DNA from: Apilactobacillus kunkeei
GTDB lineage: Bacteria; Bacillota; Bacilli; Lactobacillales; Lactobacillaceae
Direction: 5' to 3'
Assembly: GCF_005930975.1 (NCBI RefSeq)
Contig: NZ_VBSE01000037.1
Location: 1 to 64,000, forward strand
Length of the DNA stretch: 64,000 bases
In this document: positions 32,623 through 45,830 of the stretch, piece after piece
How the letters are laid out: every line of letters begins with the position of its first letter
Position numbering within the stretch: the first letter of the stretch is position 1
Notes under the pieces: generated by a model
What the model was told of the DNA's origin: nothing
Seen by the model: the letters and a program-made list of their open reading frames with translations, nothing else
The model's database searches: none
Made by a program: the position numbers and the translations under genes

Positions 32623-32651
32623 TTGACTTTATAATTAAAAAATTGTAGTAT
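32623..32651 (+). promoter_or_regulatory. rplM promoter
   Basis: -35 TTGACT (32623-32628), exact 17-bp spacer, -10 TAGTAT (32646-32651), 8 nt after the truA stop. Confidence 0.82.
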
Positions 32652-32657
32652 AAAGCA

Positions 32658-32732
32658 TGGTATTGTTTGCCCCACAATAAGCCCCGGAAACTTATATTGG
32701 TGTCGAACAAACACAGAAACATGGAGGAAGAT
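32658..32732 (+). ncRNA. L13-type leader RNA of rplM
   Basis: Outer stem GTTTG (32665-32669) / CAAAC (32708-32712) encloses an inner stem built on CAC-ATAAG (32673-32681) and CTTAT-GTG (32691-32702) with a CCCCGGAAA loop. The position directly before rplM-rpsI and the overall size fit the L13 leader known from Firmicutes, which is thought to bind L13. A covariance search was not possible. Confidence 0.65.
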
Positions 32733-32736
32733 TAAA

Positions 32737-33180
32737 GTGCGTACAACATATATGGCAAAACCAGGTGAAGTAGAACGCAAATGGTACATCATTGACGCAA
32801 CTGATATCAGTTTAGGTCGTCTATCAACTGTCGTTGCTTCTATTTTACGAGGAAAAAACAAGCCAACATTTACACCTCATGTAGATACTGGCGATAACGT
32901 TATTGTTATTAATGCTTCAAAAGTTGCATTAACAGGTCGTAAAGCTAGCGATAAGCTATACTCCCACCACACAGGTTATTTAGGTGGTCTAAAACAAAAA
33001 ACTGCTGGTCAAATGTTAAATGATACTCCAGACAAGTTAGTTGAAACATCAGTTAAAGGTATGCTACCAAGTGGTACATTAGCTCACAAGCAATTACTAC
33101 ACTTACACGTATACGCTGATGCTAACCATGCTCACCAAGCACAAAACCCTGAAGTATTAGACATTAATAACCTAATTTAA
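32737..33180 (+). CDS. rplM: 50S ribosomal protein L13
   Basis: 147-aa L13, an early assembly protein. [25 protein letters not shown] and the [16 protein letters not shown] block are diagnostic. GTG start 9 nt after ATGGAGG. First gene of a two-gene operon with rpsI. Confidence 0.96.
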   Translation: MRTTYMAKPGEVERKWYIIDATDISLGRLSTVVASILRGKNKPTFTPHVDTGDNVIVINASKVALTGRKASDKLYSHHTGYLGGLKQKTAGQMLNDTPDKLVETSVKGMLPSGTLAHKQLLHLHVYADANHAHQAQNPEVLDINNLI

Positions 33181-33193
33181 GGAGGAAACTTAA

Positions 33194-33586
33194 TTGGCTC
33201 AAGTACAATATCGCGGCACAGGCCGTCGTAAAGACTCAGTAGCCCGAGTAATTTTAGTACCCGGTACTGGTAAAGTTGTTATGAACAAAAAGGATATTGA
33301 AGATTACATTCCATTCCCTAACTTAAGAGCAGTGGTAATGCAACCATTCAATGTTACTGAAACATCAGGTAACTACGATGCTTTAATCAATGTTAACGGT
33401 GGTGGTTTCTCAGGACAAGCTGGTGCAGCTCGTCACGGAATCGCTCGTGCATTGCTAGAAGTAGATCCTGACTTCCGTGCTTCATTAAAGAGTGCCGGTT
33501 TATTAACTCGTGATGCTCGTATGAAAGAACGTAAGAAACCAGGTCTTAAGAAAGCTCGTAAGGCTGGTCAATTCTCAAAACGTTAA
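33194..33586 (+). CDS. rpsI: 30S ribosomal protein S9
   Basis: 130-aa S9, whose C-terminal [12 protein letters not shown] tail reaches the P-site t[17 protein letters not shown] and [19 protein letters not shown] are diagnostic. TTG start after AAGGAGG. A terminator follows. Confidence 0.96.
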   Translation: MAQVQYRGTGRRKDSVARVILVPGTGKVVMNKKDIEDYIPFPNLRAVVMQPFNVTETSGNYDALINVNGGGFSGQAGAARHGIARALLEVDPDFRASLKSAGLLTRDARMKERKKPGLKKARKAGQFSKR

Positions 33587-33609
33587 GATACACTTATCTT
33601 TCTGTTTTC

Positions 33610-33641
33610 AAAAGAACTTCCCATGTGGAAGTTCTTTTTTT
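33610..33641 (+). terminator. rpsI terminator
   Basis: 12-bp stem AAAAGAACTTCC / GGAAGTTCTTTT with a 5-nt loop and a T-run. Confidence 0.92.
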
Positions 33642-33649
33642 ATACATAA

Positions 33650-33679
33650 TTGGACTTATTAATTAAAATAGTGTTTAAT
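33650..33679 (+). promoter_or_regulatory. Probable promoter of the ECF S-component gene
   Basis: -35 TTGGAC (33650-33655), 18-bp spacer, -10 TTTAAT (33674-33679). Confidence 0.5.
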
Positions 33680-33721
33680 ATTCAATGTTGTTTTATATGA
33701 AAGTAAAATCTCAAAGAGGAG

Positions 33722-34321
33722 ATGATGATCATTAGAAATAAGACTTATAAGATGAACATCTTATCCGTGTTTATCGCCATAATTATCGTACAAACAAGTA
33801 TCCCTGGATTGGGAAATATTCCAATTGGACCACTTAGCGTTACTATTATTCCAATCACCGTTGTATTAGCAGCAATTGTATTAGGAACTAAAGATGGGGC
33901 AATCGTTGGTGGTGTTTGGGGATTAATTACCTTTGTCCGTGCATTCTGGTGGCCAACTAGTCCATTGGCAATTTATGTATTTACAAATCCATTAGTATCT
34001 ATTTTACCTAGAATTCTTGTTGGGTTAGTTGCTGGACTTATTTTTACACGTTTATACAAACCTAATAAACCATATCGGATGTACATGTCCATTACTGGTT
34101 TTGTCAGTTCAATTGTGAATACGGTTGTATTATTAGGATTAGTTTATATATTCTATCGCGGTGATGCATTTAATATTTATCACATTAATGTTGATCAATT
34201 ATTACCTTACTTATTATTTGTAGCCTTAACTAATGGTTTAGTTGAAGCATTTCTATCAGCCGTATTGGTACCGGTGATAGGTTCACCATTATTAAAGATA
34301 AGAAAAAGCACCGATGACTAA
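33722..34321 (+). CDS. ECF transporter S component (substrate uncertain)
   Basis: 199-aa membrane protein with about six hydrophobic segments. The GPLSVTIIPITVVLAAIVLG and GAIVGGVWGLITFVRAFWW stretches match the substrate-binding (S) subunit fold of ECF vitamin transporters, and it lies near the ecfA1-A2-T module it would use. The sequence feel is closest to the pantothenate-type (PanT) group, but that is a weak guess. No riboswitch was recognised upstream to name the ligand. The start is unsure: ATG 33722 or 33725 lie very close to the GAGGAG site. Confidence 0.75.
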   Translation: MMIIRNKTYKMNILSVFIAIIIVQTSIPGLGNIPIGPLSVTIIPITVVLAAIVLGTKDGAIVGGVWGLITFVRAFWWPTSPLAIYVFTNPLVSILPRILVGLVAGLIFTRLYKPNKPYRMYMSITGFVSSIVNTVVLLGLVYIFYRGDAFNIYHINVDQLLPYLLFVALTNGLVEAFLSAVLVPVIGSPLLKIRKSTDD

Positions 34322-34340
34322 TGTCATCAGTGCTTTTTTT
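34303..34340. terminator. Bidirectional terminator between convergent genes
   Basis: 16-bp stem AAAAAGCACCGATGAC / GTCATCAGTGCTTTTT (one mismatch or bulge) with a TAAT loop. The stop codon of the S-component gene lies inside it; the A/T flanks suit termination both ways. Confidence 0.88.
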
Positions 34341-34341
34341 A

Positions 34342-34617
34342 TTACTTTTCGTCGGCTTCACTATCTTTGTTTTTACCCTTTGAGTTGTGAGGTCCTTCTT
34401 TTACCATGGTGATGTTCTTGTTGTTAATAACAATCTTTCCGTGGTATTTGTCCTCTAATGCAGGATCGGTGGTTTGAAAACCAATCATGTATGAGTTGTT
34501 GTATCCTTTTTCAATAATTCCTTGGAATTTCTTTTTTTCTAGCATGAATGAAACTTGGTCACCAACATCAAATGGTGATTTGTCATTGCTTGTTAATTTA
34601 TCTTTTACCAAAAGCAT
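34342..34617 (-). CDS. Small basic/acidic protein, DUF2187-like
   Basis: 91-aa protein with a small beta-rich core (FDVGDQVSFMLEKKKFQGIIEKGYNNSYMIGF, about residues 16-47) ending in KIVINNKNITMV, which resembles the DUF2187/YkvS family of KOW-like proteins. The last 20 residues are a charged, probably disordered tail (KGKNKDSEADEK). Function unknown. Start ATG preceded by TTAGGAGATG. Monocistronic. Confidence 0.7.
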   Translation of the reverse strand: MLLVKDKLTSNDKSPFDVGDQVSFMLEKKKFQGIIEKGYNNSYMIGFQTTDPALEDKYHGKIVINNKNITMVKEGPHNSKGKNKDSEADEK

Positions 34618-34750
34618 ACATCTCCTAACTTATACCTTAAAATTACAGAAAAATGAGTCATTTGTCAATTAAACAATATTTAAGTTAAAATTTGATTTTC
34701 ATTTTTTTAGTGAATAGTTTAGAATATTAAATAATATAAGGAGAGATTCT

Positions 34751-35975
<1,225 letters not shown>

Positions 35976-35979
35976 ATAG

Positions 35980-36006
35980 AGTCGGCATAATTTGCCGACT
36001 TTTTTA
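35980..36006 (+). terminator. xpt terminator
   Basis: 8-bp GC-rich stem AGTCGGCA / TGCCGACT with a 5-nt loop and a T-run, 4 nt after the stop. Confidence 0.92.
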
Positions 36007-36036
36007 TTTGGTGCTAAATGAAAATATGCCCAGCTA

Positions 36037-36045
36037 TGATATAAT
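36037..36045 (+). promoter_or_regulatory. pcrA promoter (extended -10)
   Basis: TGA-TATAAT is an extended -10 with a perfect hexamer at 36040-36045, 36 nt before the pcrA start. No good -35 is seen, which an extended -10 can compensate for. It probably drives pcrA-ligA-camS. Confidence 0.72.
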
Positions 36046-36081
36046 TAAACTATATATAAATTTGAGAGGATTGTGTTTTTT

Positions 36082-38343
36082 GTGCCAGTAAACGATTTAA
36101 TTTCAGGAATGAATGATAAACAAAAAGAAGCAGTATTATGTACCGAAGGTCCTCTATTGATAATGGCCGGTGCAGGTAGTGGTAAGACCCGTGTCTTAAC
36201 CCATCGCATTGCTTACTTAATCGAAGAAAAAAATGTATTGCCATGGAATATCCTAGCAATTACTTTTACCAATAAAGCAGCTCGTGAAATGAAAGAACGT
36301 GTTTCTAACCTATTGGATTACGGTGGGAACGACGTTTGGATTTCTACTTTCCATGCTCTATGTGTCAGAATTTTAAGAAGACATATTGATAAGATTGGTT
36401 TTAACCGTGCATTTACCATTGCCGGTAGTAGTGAACAAAGAACTTTGGTAAAGAGAATTCTAAAGGATTTTGATATTGATCCTAAGAAGAATGATCCAAG
36501 AGCAATTCTTTCAGCTATTTCAAACGCTAAAAACGATTTATTAGACCCAATTCAATACAGCGAATCAATCGATCACAACAGTCCATTTGAAGAAACTGTA
36601 TCTAAGGTGTATGAAGAATACCAAAAACGTCTTCACGGAAACCAAGCATTGGACTTTGATGATTTAATCATGTTAACCATCCAATTGTTTGAATCCGACA
36701 AAGAAACATTGGAATACTACCAAAACAAATTCCAATACATTCACGTTGATGAATACCAAGATACCAATGAAGCACAATACAAACTTGTTACTATGCTTGC
36801 TAAGAAGTACAGAAATATCTGTGTTGTTGGTGATTCTGATCAAAGTATTTATGGTTGGCGTGGTGCCAATATGAACAATATCTTGAACTTTCAAGATGAC
36901 TACAATGATGCTCACACAACATTACTTGAACAAAACTACCGTTCAACTAAGAACATCTTAAGTGCCGCTAACGACGTTATTCAAAATAATGTTGCTAGAA
37001 AGGCTAAGAATCTTTGGACTGAAAACAAAGAAGGAGACAAAGTTTCATACTACCGTGGCCAAAGCGAAATTGATGAAGCTCGTTTTGCCGTAACACAAAT
37101 TCAAAAGATTATGGATGAAAAGCATTACTCATATAATGATTTTGCTATCCTATACCGTACCAACGCTCAATCACGTATCATTGAAGAAACACTTCTAAAA
37201 TCAAACATTCCATACAACATTGTTGGTGGACACAAGTTCTACGACAGAAAGGAAATTCAAGACATCTTGGCTTACCTAACACTAGTCGCTAACCCAAGTG
37301 ATTCAATGAGTTTAGAACGTATTATCAATGAACCTAAACGTGGAATTGGTGCATCCAGCGTTGATAAACTTAGAGTTTTCGCTGGGGAAAATGGTTGGTC
37401 AATGCTAGAAGCTTCCAAGAATGTTGATTTAAACAACACACTTTCCAGTCGTGCAAGAAACTCAATTGCTGACTTTGCCAACGTGATGACCAAAATTCAA
37501 AAGGTTGCCAAAGAAGGTAGTGTAACGGATGTTGCCCAACATGTTTTGGATGACACAGGTTACTTAGATGAATTGAAGAAGACTAACTCACTTGAAAACA
37601 AAGCAAGAATTGAAAATATTGAAGAATTTATTTCAGTAACTCAACAATTCGATACTAATAGAAGCGAAGAAGATAACGAAGATGGAAATGAACCATTAAC
37701 AGATTTCTTAGCTGATCTAGCGTTAGTTTCCGCACAAGACGACGTGGAAGAAAACTCTCCTCAAGTTACCTTAATGACACTTCATGCTGCCAAGGGGCTA
37801 GAATTCCCAGTTGTATTCTTAATGGGAATGGAAGAAGGAATCTTCCCATTAGGTCGTTCAATGGAAAACGAAAAAGAACTAGAAGAAGAACGTCGTTTAG
37901 CATATGTAGGAATTACCCGTGCGCAAGAAAAACTATTCTTAACCAACGCATTCTCAAGAATGTTATATGGTCGTCGTCAAACTAATCCGGAATCTCGTTT
38001 TGTAAACGAAATTTCACCAGAATTAATTGAATCAGAGAATAACTTTGCACAAAGTAGTACTGTAAAGACCCCATTTGATTCAAACAGAAGTCAACGAAAT
38101 GCTCGTTTTGCACAACAACGTGCCTACAAGCAACCAGCTAAGAAGGTTCAAAAACCTGAAGGAACTGGTGCTGACAAGAAAGCATGGACTGTTGGTGATA
38201 AGGTTGAACACAAAGCATGGGGAACAGGTACCGTCGTTAAAGTTAACGGTGCTGGTGAAGATATGGAACTAGATATTGCCTTCCCAGACAAAGGATTGAA
38301 GAGACTATTAGCTGCATTCGCACCAATTCAAAAAGTTCAATAG
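36082..38343 (+). CDS. pcrA: ATP-dependent DNA helicase PcrA
   Basis: 753-aa SF1A 3'-5' helicase for repair and plasmid replication. Motif I GAGSGKTRVLTHRI, motif II DEYQDTNE, motif III GDSDQSIYGWRGA, motif V LHAAKGLEFPVVF and motif VI YVGITRAQ are intact. The C-terminus ends in a Tudor-like DKVEHKAWGTGTVVKV segment that in PcrA contacts RNA polymerase. GTG 36082 is preferred to GTG 36073 by its 11-nt distance from GAGAGGA. ligA follows 11 nt later. Confidence 0.96.
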   Translation: MPVNDLISGMNDKQKEAVLCTEGPLLIMAGAGSGKTRVLTHRIAYLIEEKNVLPWNILAITFTNKAAREMKERVSNLLDYGGNDVWISTFHALCVRILRRHIDKIGFNRAFTIAGSSEQRTLVKRILKDFDIDPKKNDPRAILSAISNAKNDLLDPIQYSESIDHNSPFEETVSKVYEEYQKRLHGNQALDFDDLIMLTIQLFESDKETLEYYQNKFQYIHVDEYQDTNEAQYKLVTMLAKKYRNICVVGDSDQSIYGWRGANMNNILNFQDDYNDAHTTLLEQNYRSTKNILSAANDVIQNNVARKAKNLWTENKEGDKVSYYRGQSEIDEARFAVTQIQKIMDEKHYSYNDFAILYRTNAQSRIIEETLLKSNIPYNIVGGHKFYDRKEIQDILAYLTLVANPSDSMSLERIINEPKRGIGASSVDKLRVFAGENGWSMLEASKNVDLNNTLSSRARNSIADFANVMTKIQKVAKEGSVTDVAQHVLDDTGYLDELKKTNSLENKARIENIEEFISVTQQFDTNRSEEDNEDGNEPLTDFLADLALVSAQDDVEENSPQVTLMTLHAAKGLEFPVVFLMGMEEGIFPLGRSMENEKELEEERRLAYVGITRAQEKLFLTNAFSRMLYGRRQTNPESRFVNEISPELIESENNFAQSSTVKTPFDSNRSQRNARFAQQRAYKQPAKKVQKPEGTGADKKAWTVGDKVEHKAWGTGTVVKVNGAGEDMELDIAFPDKGLKRLLAAFAPIQKVQ

Positions 38344-38354
38344 AGGTGAGCTAA

Positions 38355-40373
<2,019 letters not shown>

Positions 40374-40391
40374 TTTGTGGAGGAAAGCAAA

Positions 40392-41492
40392 TTGAAAAAA
40401 TTAAATGTTTTATTCGTAGCACTACTAAGTGCATTAGTGTTAGCAGCTTGTGGAAGTAAAGATGATAGTAGCAGTTCATCTGGTACTCAAGTTATTTCAC
40501 AAACTAATAGCAATTATTATCAAGGTGTAATTAAGAATGGTCATTACTTAACAAGTAAGTCCAGAGGGGTGTCCGTTCAACAAAATGATAACCAATTAAA
40601 TCTTAAAGGTTTTGAAAATGGATTACTAAGTATCTCAAAGGATCAATTCCCAACAGATACATACATCTTACAAGAAGGCCAATACATCGACACTAGTACT
40701 GCCGAAGATTGGTTGGGCCGTAAGAGTAAAAATAACCCTGATGGTTTAAACCCATCGGGTAGTGACGCCAAAGAACCACTTTACTTACAACAAATGGACG
40801 AACAAGATTTCATGGAACAAAGTCATGGCTCTTTAAAGATTAAGGGAATGACCATTGGTCTTGGAATTAATTCCGTTTACTACTACCGTAAGGAAGCTTA
40901 TGGTGCTGTCTACCAAAAGAAATTAAGCGATAGTGATATTAAAAAACAAGGTAAAGAAATTGCTGATAAGGTATTACAACGTTTAAGACAAAAGAAAGAC
41001 TTAAAGAACATTCCAATTGTGATTGCGTTATACAAACAAGCATCAAATGATAGTCTAGTAGGTGGTAACTTCTACTCATATTCAGTTAACAAGGCTGGTT
41101 CAACCAGTGTTGATAACTGGAAGTCACTAGATATTAAGAACTATGTCCTACCAGACAGTTCAACTAGTGAAGTTAATAGTAATGATGAAGATGCTTTTGA
41201 AAACTTTAAGAACCAGGTGCAAAAGTTCTTCCCTAACTTAAGTGGTGTTACCGCTCAAGCACATTACGTTGACGGAACTCTACGTGGACTACACGTTAAC
41301 ATCACTACACAATTCTATGGACAAAGTGAAATTATCAGTTTCACCCAATATGTTGCTGCAACTGCTAAGAAATACTTACCAAACAATATTCCAATTGATA
41401 TCCAGGTTTCTTCTTCAGAAGGAATTCAAAGCTTCCTATCAAGAAAAACCGGATCAAAGAATTTCTATACTCACGTTTTTACCAGTTATTAA
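40392..41492 (+). CDS. camS: CamS-family lipoprotein
   Basis: 366-aa protein of the CamS sex-pheromone family. The signal peptide ends in the lipobox LVLAACG, with C20 as the lipidated residue when started at TTG 40392 (RBS TGGAGG). A low-complexity serine stretch follows the cysteine. In enterococci and staphylococci the signal peptide of this family yields a pheromone; the family role in the envelope is unknown. Sits between ligA and gatC, as in relatives. Confidence 0.9.
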   Translation: MKKLNVLFVALLSALVLAACGSKDDSSSSSGTQVISQTNSNYYQGVIKNGHYLTSKSRGVSVQQNDNQLNLKGFENGLLSISKDQFPTDTYILQEGQYIDTSTAEDWLGRKSKNNPDGLNPSGSDAKEPLYLQQMDEQDFMEQSHGSLKIKGMTIGLGINSVYYYRKEAYGAVYQKKLSDSDIKKQGKEIADKVLQRLRQKKDLKNIPIVIALYKQASNDSLVGGNFYSYSVNKAGSTSVDNWKSLDIKNYVLPDSSTSEVNSNDEDAFENFKNQVQKFFPNLSGVTAQAHYVDGTLRGLHVNITTQFYGQSEIISFTQYVAATAKKYLPNNIPIDIQVSSSEGIQSFLSRKTGSKNFYTHVFTSY

Positions 41493-41553
41493 TGTGAATG
41501 TGTTAAAATACTGGTAGCGTATTATCAATATATATAAGAAAGAGGGAACAACG

Positions 41554-41859
41554 ATGTCTGAAAAAATTAGTAAAGAGACAGTAAGTCACGTTGCATCATT
41601 GGCTAAGTTGGAATTAACCGATGAACAACTACCATACTTTACTGACCAATTAGGTAGTATCATGGGAATTTTTGATTCCTTAAATGATGTAGATACTAGC
41701 AATGTCGAACCAACATTTAGTGTTACTGATCAAATTAACGTTATGAGAGAAGATGTTGCTGATAATTGGGGACAAAGGGATGCACTATTGAATAATGCAC
41801 CAGACGTTTCCGACGGATTAATTAGAACACCTACAATCATTGATGAAAGCGGGGACTAG
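41554..41859 (+). CDS. gatC: Asp/Glu-tRNA amidotransferase subunit C
   Basis: 101-aa stabilising subunit of GatCAB, which makes Gln-tRNA(Gln) (and Asn-tRNA in some species) from misacylated t[19 protein letters not shown] and the LRTP-like GLIRTPTII near the end are typical. RBS AAGAGGG. Start of the gat operon; overlaps the region of the gatA start. Confidence 0.95.
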   Translation: MSEKISKETVSHVASLAKLELTDEQLPYFTDQLGSIMGIFDSLNDVDTSNVEPTFSVTDQINVMREDVADNWGQRDALLNNAPDVSDGLIRTPTIIDESGD

Positions 41860-41864
41860 TGAAG

Positions 41865-43325
41865 ATGGACTATTTAGGAAAAGATATTTTTAGCATTCAC
41901 GAAAGCCTAGTTAATGGTGATATTACCGCCGAAGAATTAACAAGACAAACAATTGAAAATGCTAAGAAGAACGATGAAGATATTAACGCTTTCGTCGTTT
42001 TCGATGAAGAAAATGCAATTAAGCAAGCCCAAGAAATTGATAAGGCCGGAATTGACCCAGATAACGTATTATCAGGTATTCCAGTTGCAATGAAAGATAA
42101 CATGTTAACCAAGGGTGTATTAACATCTGCAGGTTCAAAAATGTTATCAAACTTCAAACCAATCATTGATGGGACAGCCGTTGCTAAGATGAAAGAAGCT
42201 GGCACTATCAACATTGGTAAGACCAACATGGACGAATTTGCAATGGGTGGTTCAACCGAAACTTCATTCCATGGTAAGACTAAGAACCCATGGAAATTAG
42301 ACAAGGTACCTGGTGGATCATCAGGTGGTGCCGCTGCTGCAGTTGCTGCAGGGGATGTCTTAGTATCACTAGGTTCAGATACCGGTGGTTCAATCAGACA
42401 ACCAGCATCATTTAACGGTATCGTTGGTATGAAACCAACATACGGTCGTGTATCTAGATGGGGATTAATTGCATTCGCATCAAGTTTAGACCAAATTGGT
42501 CCATTGACTAGAACTGTTAAGGACAACGCCGTAGTTCTAAATGCCATTGCCGGTAAAGATGAACATGATATGACAAGTTCAAACAAAGAAGTTCCTGACT
42601 TTACTGCAAACATCGATAAGGGTGTTAAAGGTATGAAGATTGCTTTACCTAAGGAATACTTAGGTGAAGGTGTTGATAAGGATGTTCAAGATGCTATTCT
42701 AGCCGCTGCTGATAAGTACCGTGAATTAGGTGCAACTGTTGAAGAAGTATCTCTTCCAAACAGTAAGTACGGTGTGGCAGCTTACTACATCATTGCTCCT
42801 TCAGAAGCATCATCAAACTTACAACGTTTCGATGGTATTCGTTATGGTTACAGAGCTCAAGATGCTAAGAACCTAGAAGAACTATACGTTAAGAGTCGTT
42901 CACAAGGTTTTGGTGACGAAGTTAAACGCCGTATCATGGTTGGTACTTACTCACTATCAGCTGGTTTCTTTGATGCTTACTTTAAGAAGGCCGCTGAAGT
43001 TCGTACTTTAATCATTAACGACTTTAAGAAGGTTTTCCAAGATTACGATGTAATCTTAACTCCGACAGCTCCTACTCCAGCTTACAGCTTGAAGGATGAA
43101 AAAGATCCAATCACTATGTACATGAATGATATTTTAACCATTCCTGTTAACATGGCAGGTCTTCCAGGAATGTCAGTTCCTGCAGGTTTCTCAGACGGAC
43201 TACCAATTGGTATGCAATTAATCGGTAAGCCATTTGATGAATCAACTCTATACCAAGCTGCTTACGCTTTCGAACAAAATACTGATTTCCATAAGCAAGA
43301 TCCAAAGATGGGGGGAGCACAATAA
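41865..43325 (+). CDS. gatA: Asp/Glu-tRNA amidotransferase subunit A
   Basis: 486-aa amidase that releases ammonia from glutamine. The Ser-cisSer-Lys triad is visible: Lys in PVAMKDNM, serines in [15 protein letters not shown] and [19 protein letters not shown] 41865 is preferred over GTG 41859, which overlaps the gatC stop, because GGGGA lies about 9 nt upstream. It overlaps gatB by one base (TAATG). Confidence 0.96.
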   Translation: MDYLGKDIFSIHESLVNGDITAEELTRQTIENAKKNDEDINAFVVFDEENAIKQAQEIDKAGIDPDNVLSGIPVAMKDNMLTKGVLTSAGSKMLSNFKPIIDGTAVAKMKEAGTINIGKTNMDEFAMGGSTETSFHGKTKNPWKLDKVPGGSSGGAAAAVAAGDVLVSLGSDTGGSIRQPASFNGIVGMKPTYGRVSRWGLIAFASSLDQIGPLTRTVKDNAVVLNAIAGKDEHDMTSSNKEVPDFTANIDKGVKGMKIALPKEYLGEGVDKDVQDAILAAADKYRELGATVEEVSLPNSKYGVAAYYIIAPSEASSNLQRFDGIRYGYRAQDAKNLEELYVKSRSQGFGDEVKRRIMVGTYSLSAGFFDAYFKKAAEVRTLIINDFKKVFQDYDVILTPTAPTPAYSLKDEKDPITMYMNDILTIPVNMAGLPGMSVPAGFSDGLPIGMQLIGKPFDESTLYQAAYAFEQNTDFHKQDPKMGGAQ

Positions 43326-44746
43326 TGAACTTTGAAACTACAATTGGACTAGAAGTCCACGTTGAATTAAAGACTAACTCTAAGATTTTCAGTCCATCTC
43401 CCGTACAATACGGGGTTGACCCTAACTTAAACACCAACGTAATTGATTGGGGATACCCAGGGGTATTACCATCAACCAACAAAGGTGTTGTTAAATCAGG
43501 TATTATGGCTGCTTTAGCACTACACGCTGAAGTTGAAAAACACCCTCACTTTGATCGTAAGAACTACTTCTACCCAGATAATCCAAAGGCTTATCAAATT
43601 ACGCAAAAGGATACTCCTGATGCGCATGATGGTTGGATTGAAATTGAAGTAGATGGTAAGAAAAAGAAAATCGGTATCGAAGAAATGCATATTGAAGAAG
43701 ATGCCGGTAAGAATACCCACGGAAACAAGTTCTCTTACGTTGACTTGAACCGTCAAGGTACTCCACTTATCGAAATTGTTTCAAAACCAGATATCGCTTC
43801 ACCTGATGAAGCATACGCTTACCTTGAAGCTTTACGTGAAAGAATCCTATTTACAGGAATTTCTGATGTGAAGATGGAAGAAGGTTCAATGCGTGTGGAC
43901 GTTAACGTTTCAATCCGCCCATACGGTCAAAAAGAATTCGGTACTAAGGTCGAATTAAAGAACTTGAACTCATTTAACTACGTAAGAAAAGGTCTTGCAT
44001 ACGAAGAAAAACGTCAACAACGTGTAATCATGGCTGGTGGCGAAATTCAACAAGAAACTAGACGTTTCGATGAAACAACTGGTAAAACAGTCTTAATGCG
44101 TGTTAAGGAAGGTGCGGATGATTACAGATACTTCCCAGAACCTGACCTACCAGCACTAGACATTACGGACGCATGGATTAATGAAATCAACGATTCAATG
44201 CCTGAAATGCCAGCAAGTCGTCGTCAACGTTACGTTAACGAATTTGGTTTGAAGGACTACGATGCAATGGTTCTTACCCAAACTAAGGAAATGGCAGATT
44301 TCTTTGATGCCATGATTAAATTAGGTGCAGATCCTAAGATGGCATCTAACTACCTACAAGTTAACGTTAACGCTTACTTGAATGATGAACAAAAAGATTT
44401 ATCTGAAACTGAGATTACACCAGAAAACTTAGCTACAATGATTAAGCTAATTGAAGACGGTACTATTTCATCTAAGATGGCTAAGAAAGTCTTCAAAGGT
44501 ATTACTGAAGGTAAAGAACCTAAGAAGTTCGTTGAAGACAACGGAATGGTTCAATTATCAGACCCAGCTCAATTACAACCAATTATTGATGAAGTACTAT
44601 CAAACAACCCACAATCTGTGGAAGACTTCCATAATGGTAAGGACCGTGCTATCGGTTTCCTAGTCGGTCAAATTATGAAGCAAACTCGTGGTAAAGCTAA
44701 CCCACAAGTTGTTAACAAATTATTAATGGCATCCATTAATAAATAA
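43325..44746 (+). CDS. gatB: Asp/Glu-tRNA amidotransferase subunit B
   Basis: 473-aa subunit that phosphorylates the misacylated tRNA and transfers ammonia. [20 protein letters not shown] and the [17 protein letters not shown] block are diagnostic; the C-terminal YqeY-like helical domain is present. One-base overlap with gatA; the RBS GGGGGAG lies inside gatA. Confidence 0.96.
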   Translation: MNFETTIGLEVHVELKTNSKIFSPSPVQYGVDPNLNTNVIDWGYPGVLPSTNKGVVKSGIMAALALHAEVEKHPHFDRKNYFYPDNPKAYQITQKDTPDAHDGWIEIEVDGKKKKIGIEEMHIEEDAGKNTHGNKFSYVDLNRQGTPLIEIVSKPDIASPDEAYAYLEALRERILFTGISDVKMEEGSMRVDVNVSIRPYGQKEFGTKVELKNLNSFNYVRKGLAYEEKRQQRVIMAGGEIQQETRRFDETTGKTVLMRVKEGADDYRYFPEPDLPALDITDAWINEINDSMPEMPASRRQRYVNEFGLKDYDAMVLTQTKEMADFFDAMIKLGADPKMASNYLQVNVNAYLNDEQKDLSETEITPENLATMIKLIEDGTISSKMAKKVFKGITEGKEPKKFVEDNGMVQLSDPAQLQPIIDEVLSNNPQSVEDFHNGKDRAIGFLVGQIMKQTRGKANPQVVNKLLMASINK

Positions 44747-44765
44747 AGTTTAGGAGAATTTGGAA

Positions 44766-45746
44766 ATGCAAAAAAGGGCACGTGTAATATACAATCCAAC
44801 ATCTGGCCGTGAGGCCTTGAAACGCAACCTGATTGATATTCTCGCTGTTTTCGAAGAAGCTGGTTATGAAACTAGTGCATACGCAACTACTCCTAAACCT
44901 AATTCAGCACGCGATGAGGCCAAGAGGGCATCATTAGATGGTTTTGACTTAATCGTTGCTGCTGGTGGGGATGGAACTATTAACGAAGTCGTTAACGGGA
45001 TTGCACCACTAGAAAAACGTCCTAAGCTAGCAATTATTCCAGCTGGGACTACCAATGACTTTGCCCGTGCATTGCATATTCCAAGAGAAGATCCAATTGA
45101 AGCGGCCAAAGTTGTTTTGAAGGGTCAAACTTTCAACATGGACATTGGTAAAGCTGGAGAAAAATACTTCATGAATATCGCAGGTGGTGGTTTATTAACC
45201 GAATTAACATACGATGTTCCTTCAGATTTAAAGACCATTTTTGGTTATTTAGCTTATCTAGTTCGTGGAGCAGAATTACTTCCAAGAATTAAACCAATTC
45301 AAATGGATCTTGAATATGATGGTGGAGAATTTAAAGGTAAAGCTTCAATGTTTCTACTTGCCATGACTAACTCAATCGGTGGTTTAGAACAAATCGTTCC
45401 GGATGCTAAGTTAGATGATGGTAAGTTTACAATGATTATTGTTAAGACTAGTAACATCGTTGAAATCGTTCAATTACTTGCGAAAGTCTTAAGTGGTGGT
45501 CGCCATATCAATGACCCTAGAATCATTTACAAAAAGACCAGCAAGTTAGTTGCTAATCCTGTCGAAGACAAGATGCAAATTAACTTGGATGGTGAATATG
45601 GTGGCGACGCACCAATGACTTTTATTGACTTAAAACAACATATTGAAATGTTTGCTAATGTCGATGAAATGCCAAAGAAATCTATCAGTTTTGATGCTGA
45701 AAAGGTGGAAAAAGAATTCGTCGATAAAGTTGATAAATTATCATAG
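44766..45746 (+). CDS. dagK: Diacylglycerol kinase (DgkB type)
   Basis: 326-aa soluble lipid kinase that phosphorylates diacylglycerol released by lipoteichoic acid synthesis. RARVIYNPTSGRE and the nucleotide-binding AAGGDGTINEVVNG (about residues 64-77) identify the DAGK catalytic domain. ATG 44766 lies 9 nt after TAGGAG. Last gene of the gat operon, before a terminator; in relatives the same gene also follows gatB. Confidence 0.93.
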   Translation: MQKRARVIYNPTSGREALKRNLIDILAVFEEAGYETSAYATTPKPNSARDEAKRASLDGFDLIVAAGGDGTINEVVNGIAPLEKRPKLAIIPAGTTNDFARALHIPREDPIEAAKVVLKGQTFNMDIGKAGEKYFMNIAGGGLLTELTYDVPSDLKTIFGYLAYLVRGAELLPRIKPIQMDLEYDGGEFKGKASMFLLAMTNSIGGLEQIVPDAKLDDGKFTMIIVKTSNIVEIVQLLAKVLSGGRHINDPRIIYKKTSKLVANPVEDKMQINLDGEYGGDAPMTFIDLKQHIEMFANVDEMPKKSISFDAEKVEKEFVDKVDKLS

Positions 45747-45761
45747 TGGAATTTAAAAACG

Positions 45762-45811
45762 AAAAGTTTTGTTGTATGATTATTTTAGAAGATTACAACA
45801 AAACTTTTTTG
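45762..45811 (+). terminator. Terminator between dagK and rlmD
   Basis: Long stem AAAAGTTTTGTTGTA / TACAACAAAACTTTT with an 18-nt loop and a T-run. The loop region holds TATGAT (45775-45780), a possible -10 for rlmD, so the element may combine a terminator with the next promoter. Confidence 0.82.
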
Positions 45812-45830
45812 TTTAGAAAAAGGGGTAAAT

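Noticed and set aside
34487-34672. Plus-strand frame opposite the DUF2187-like gene
   Set aside because: No ribosome binding site or family resemblance; the minus-strand gene has both.
41242-41517. Frame within the 3' end of camS
   Set aside because: It is out of frame with the CamS coding sequence and has no start signal of its own.
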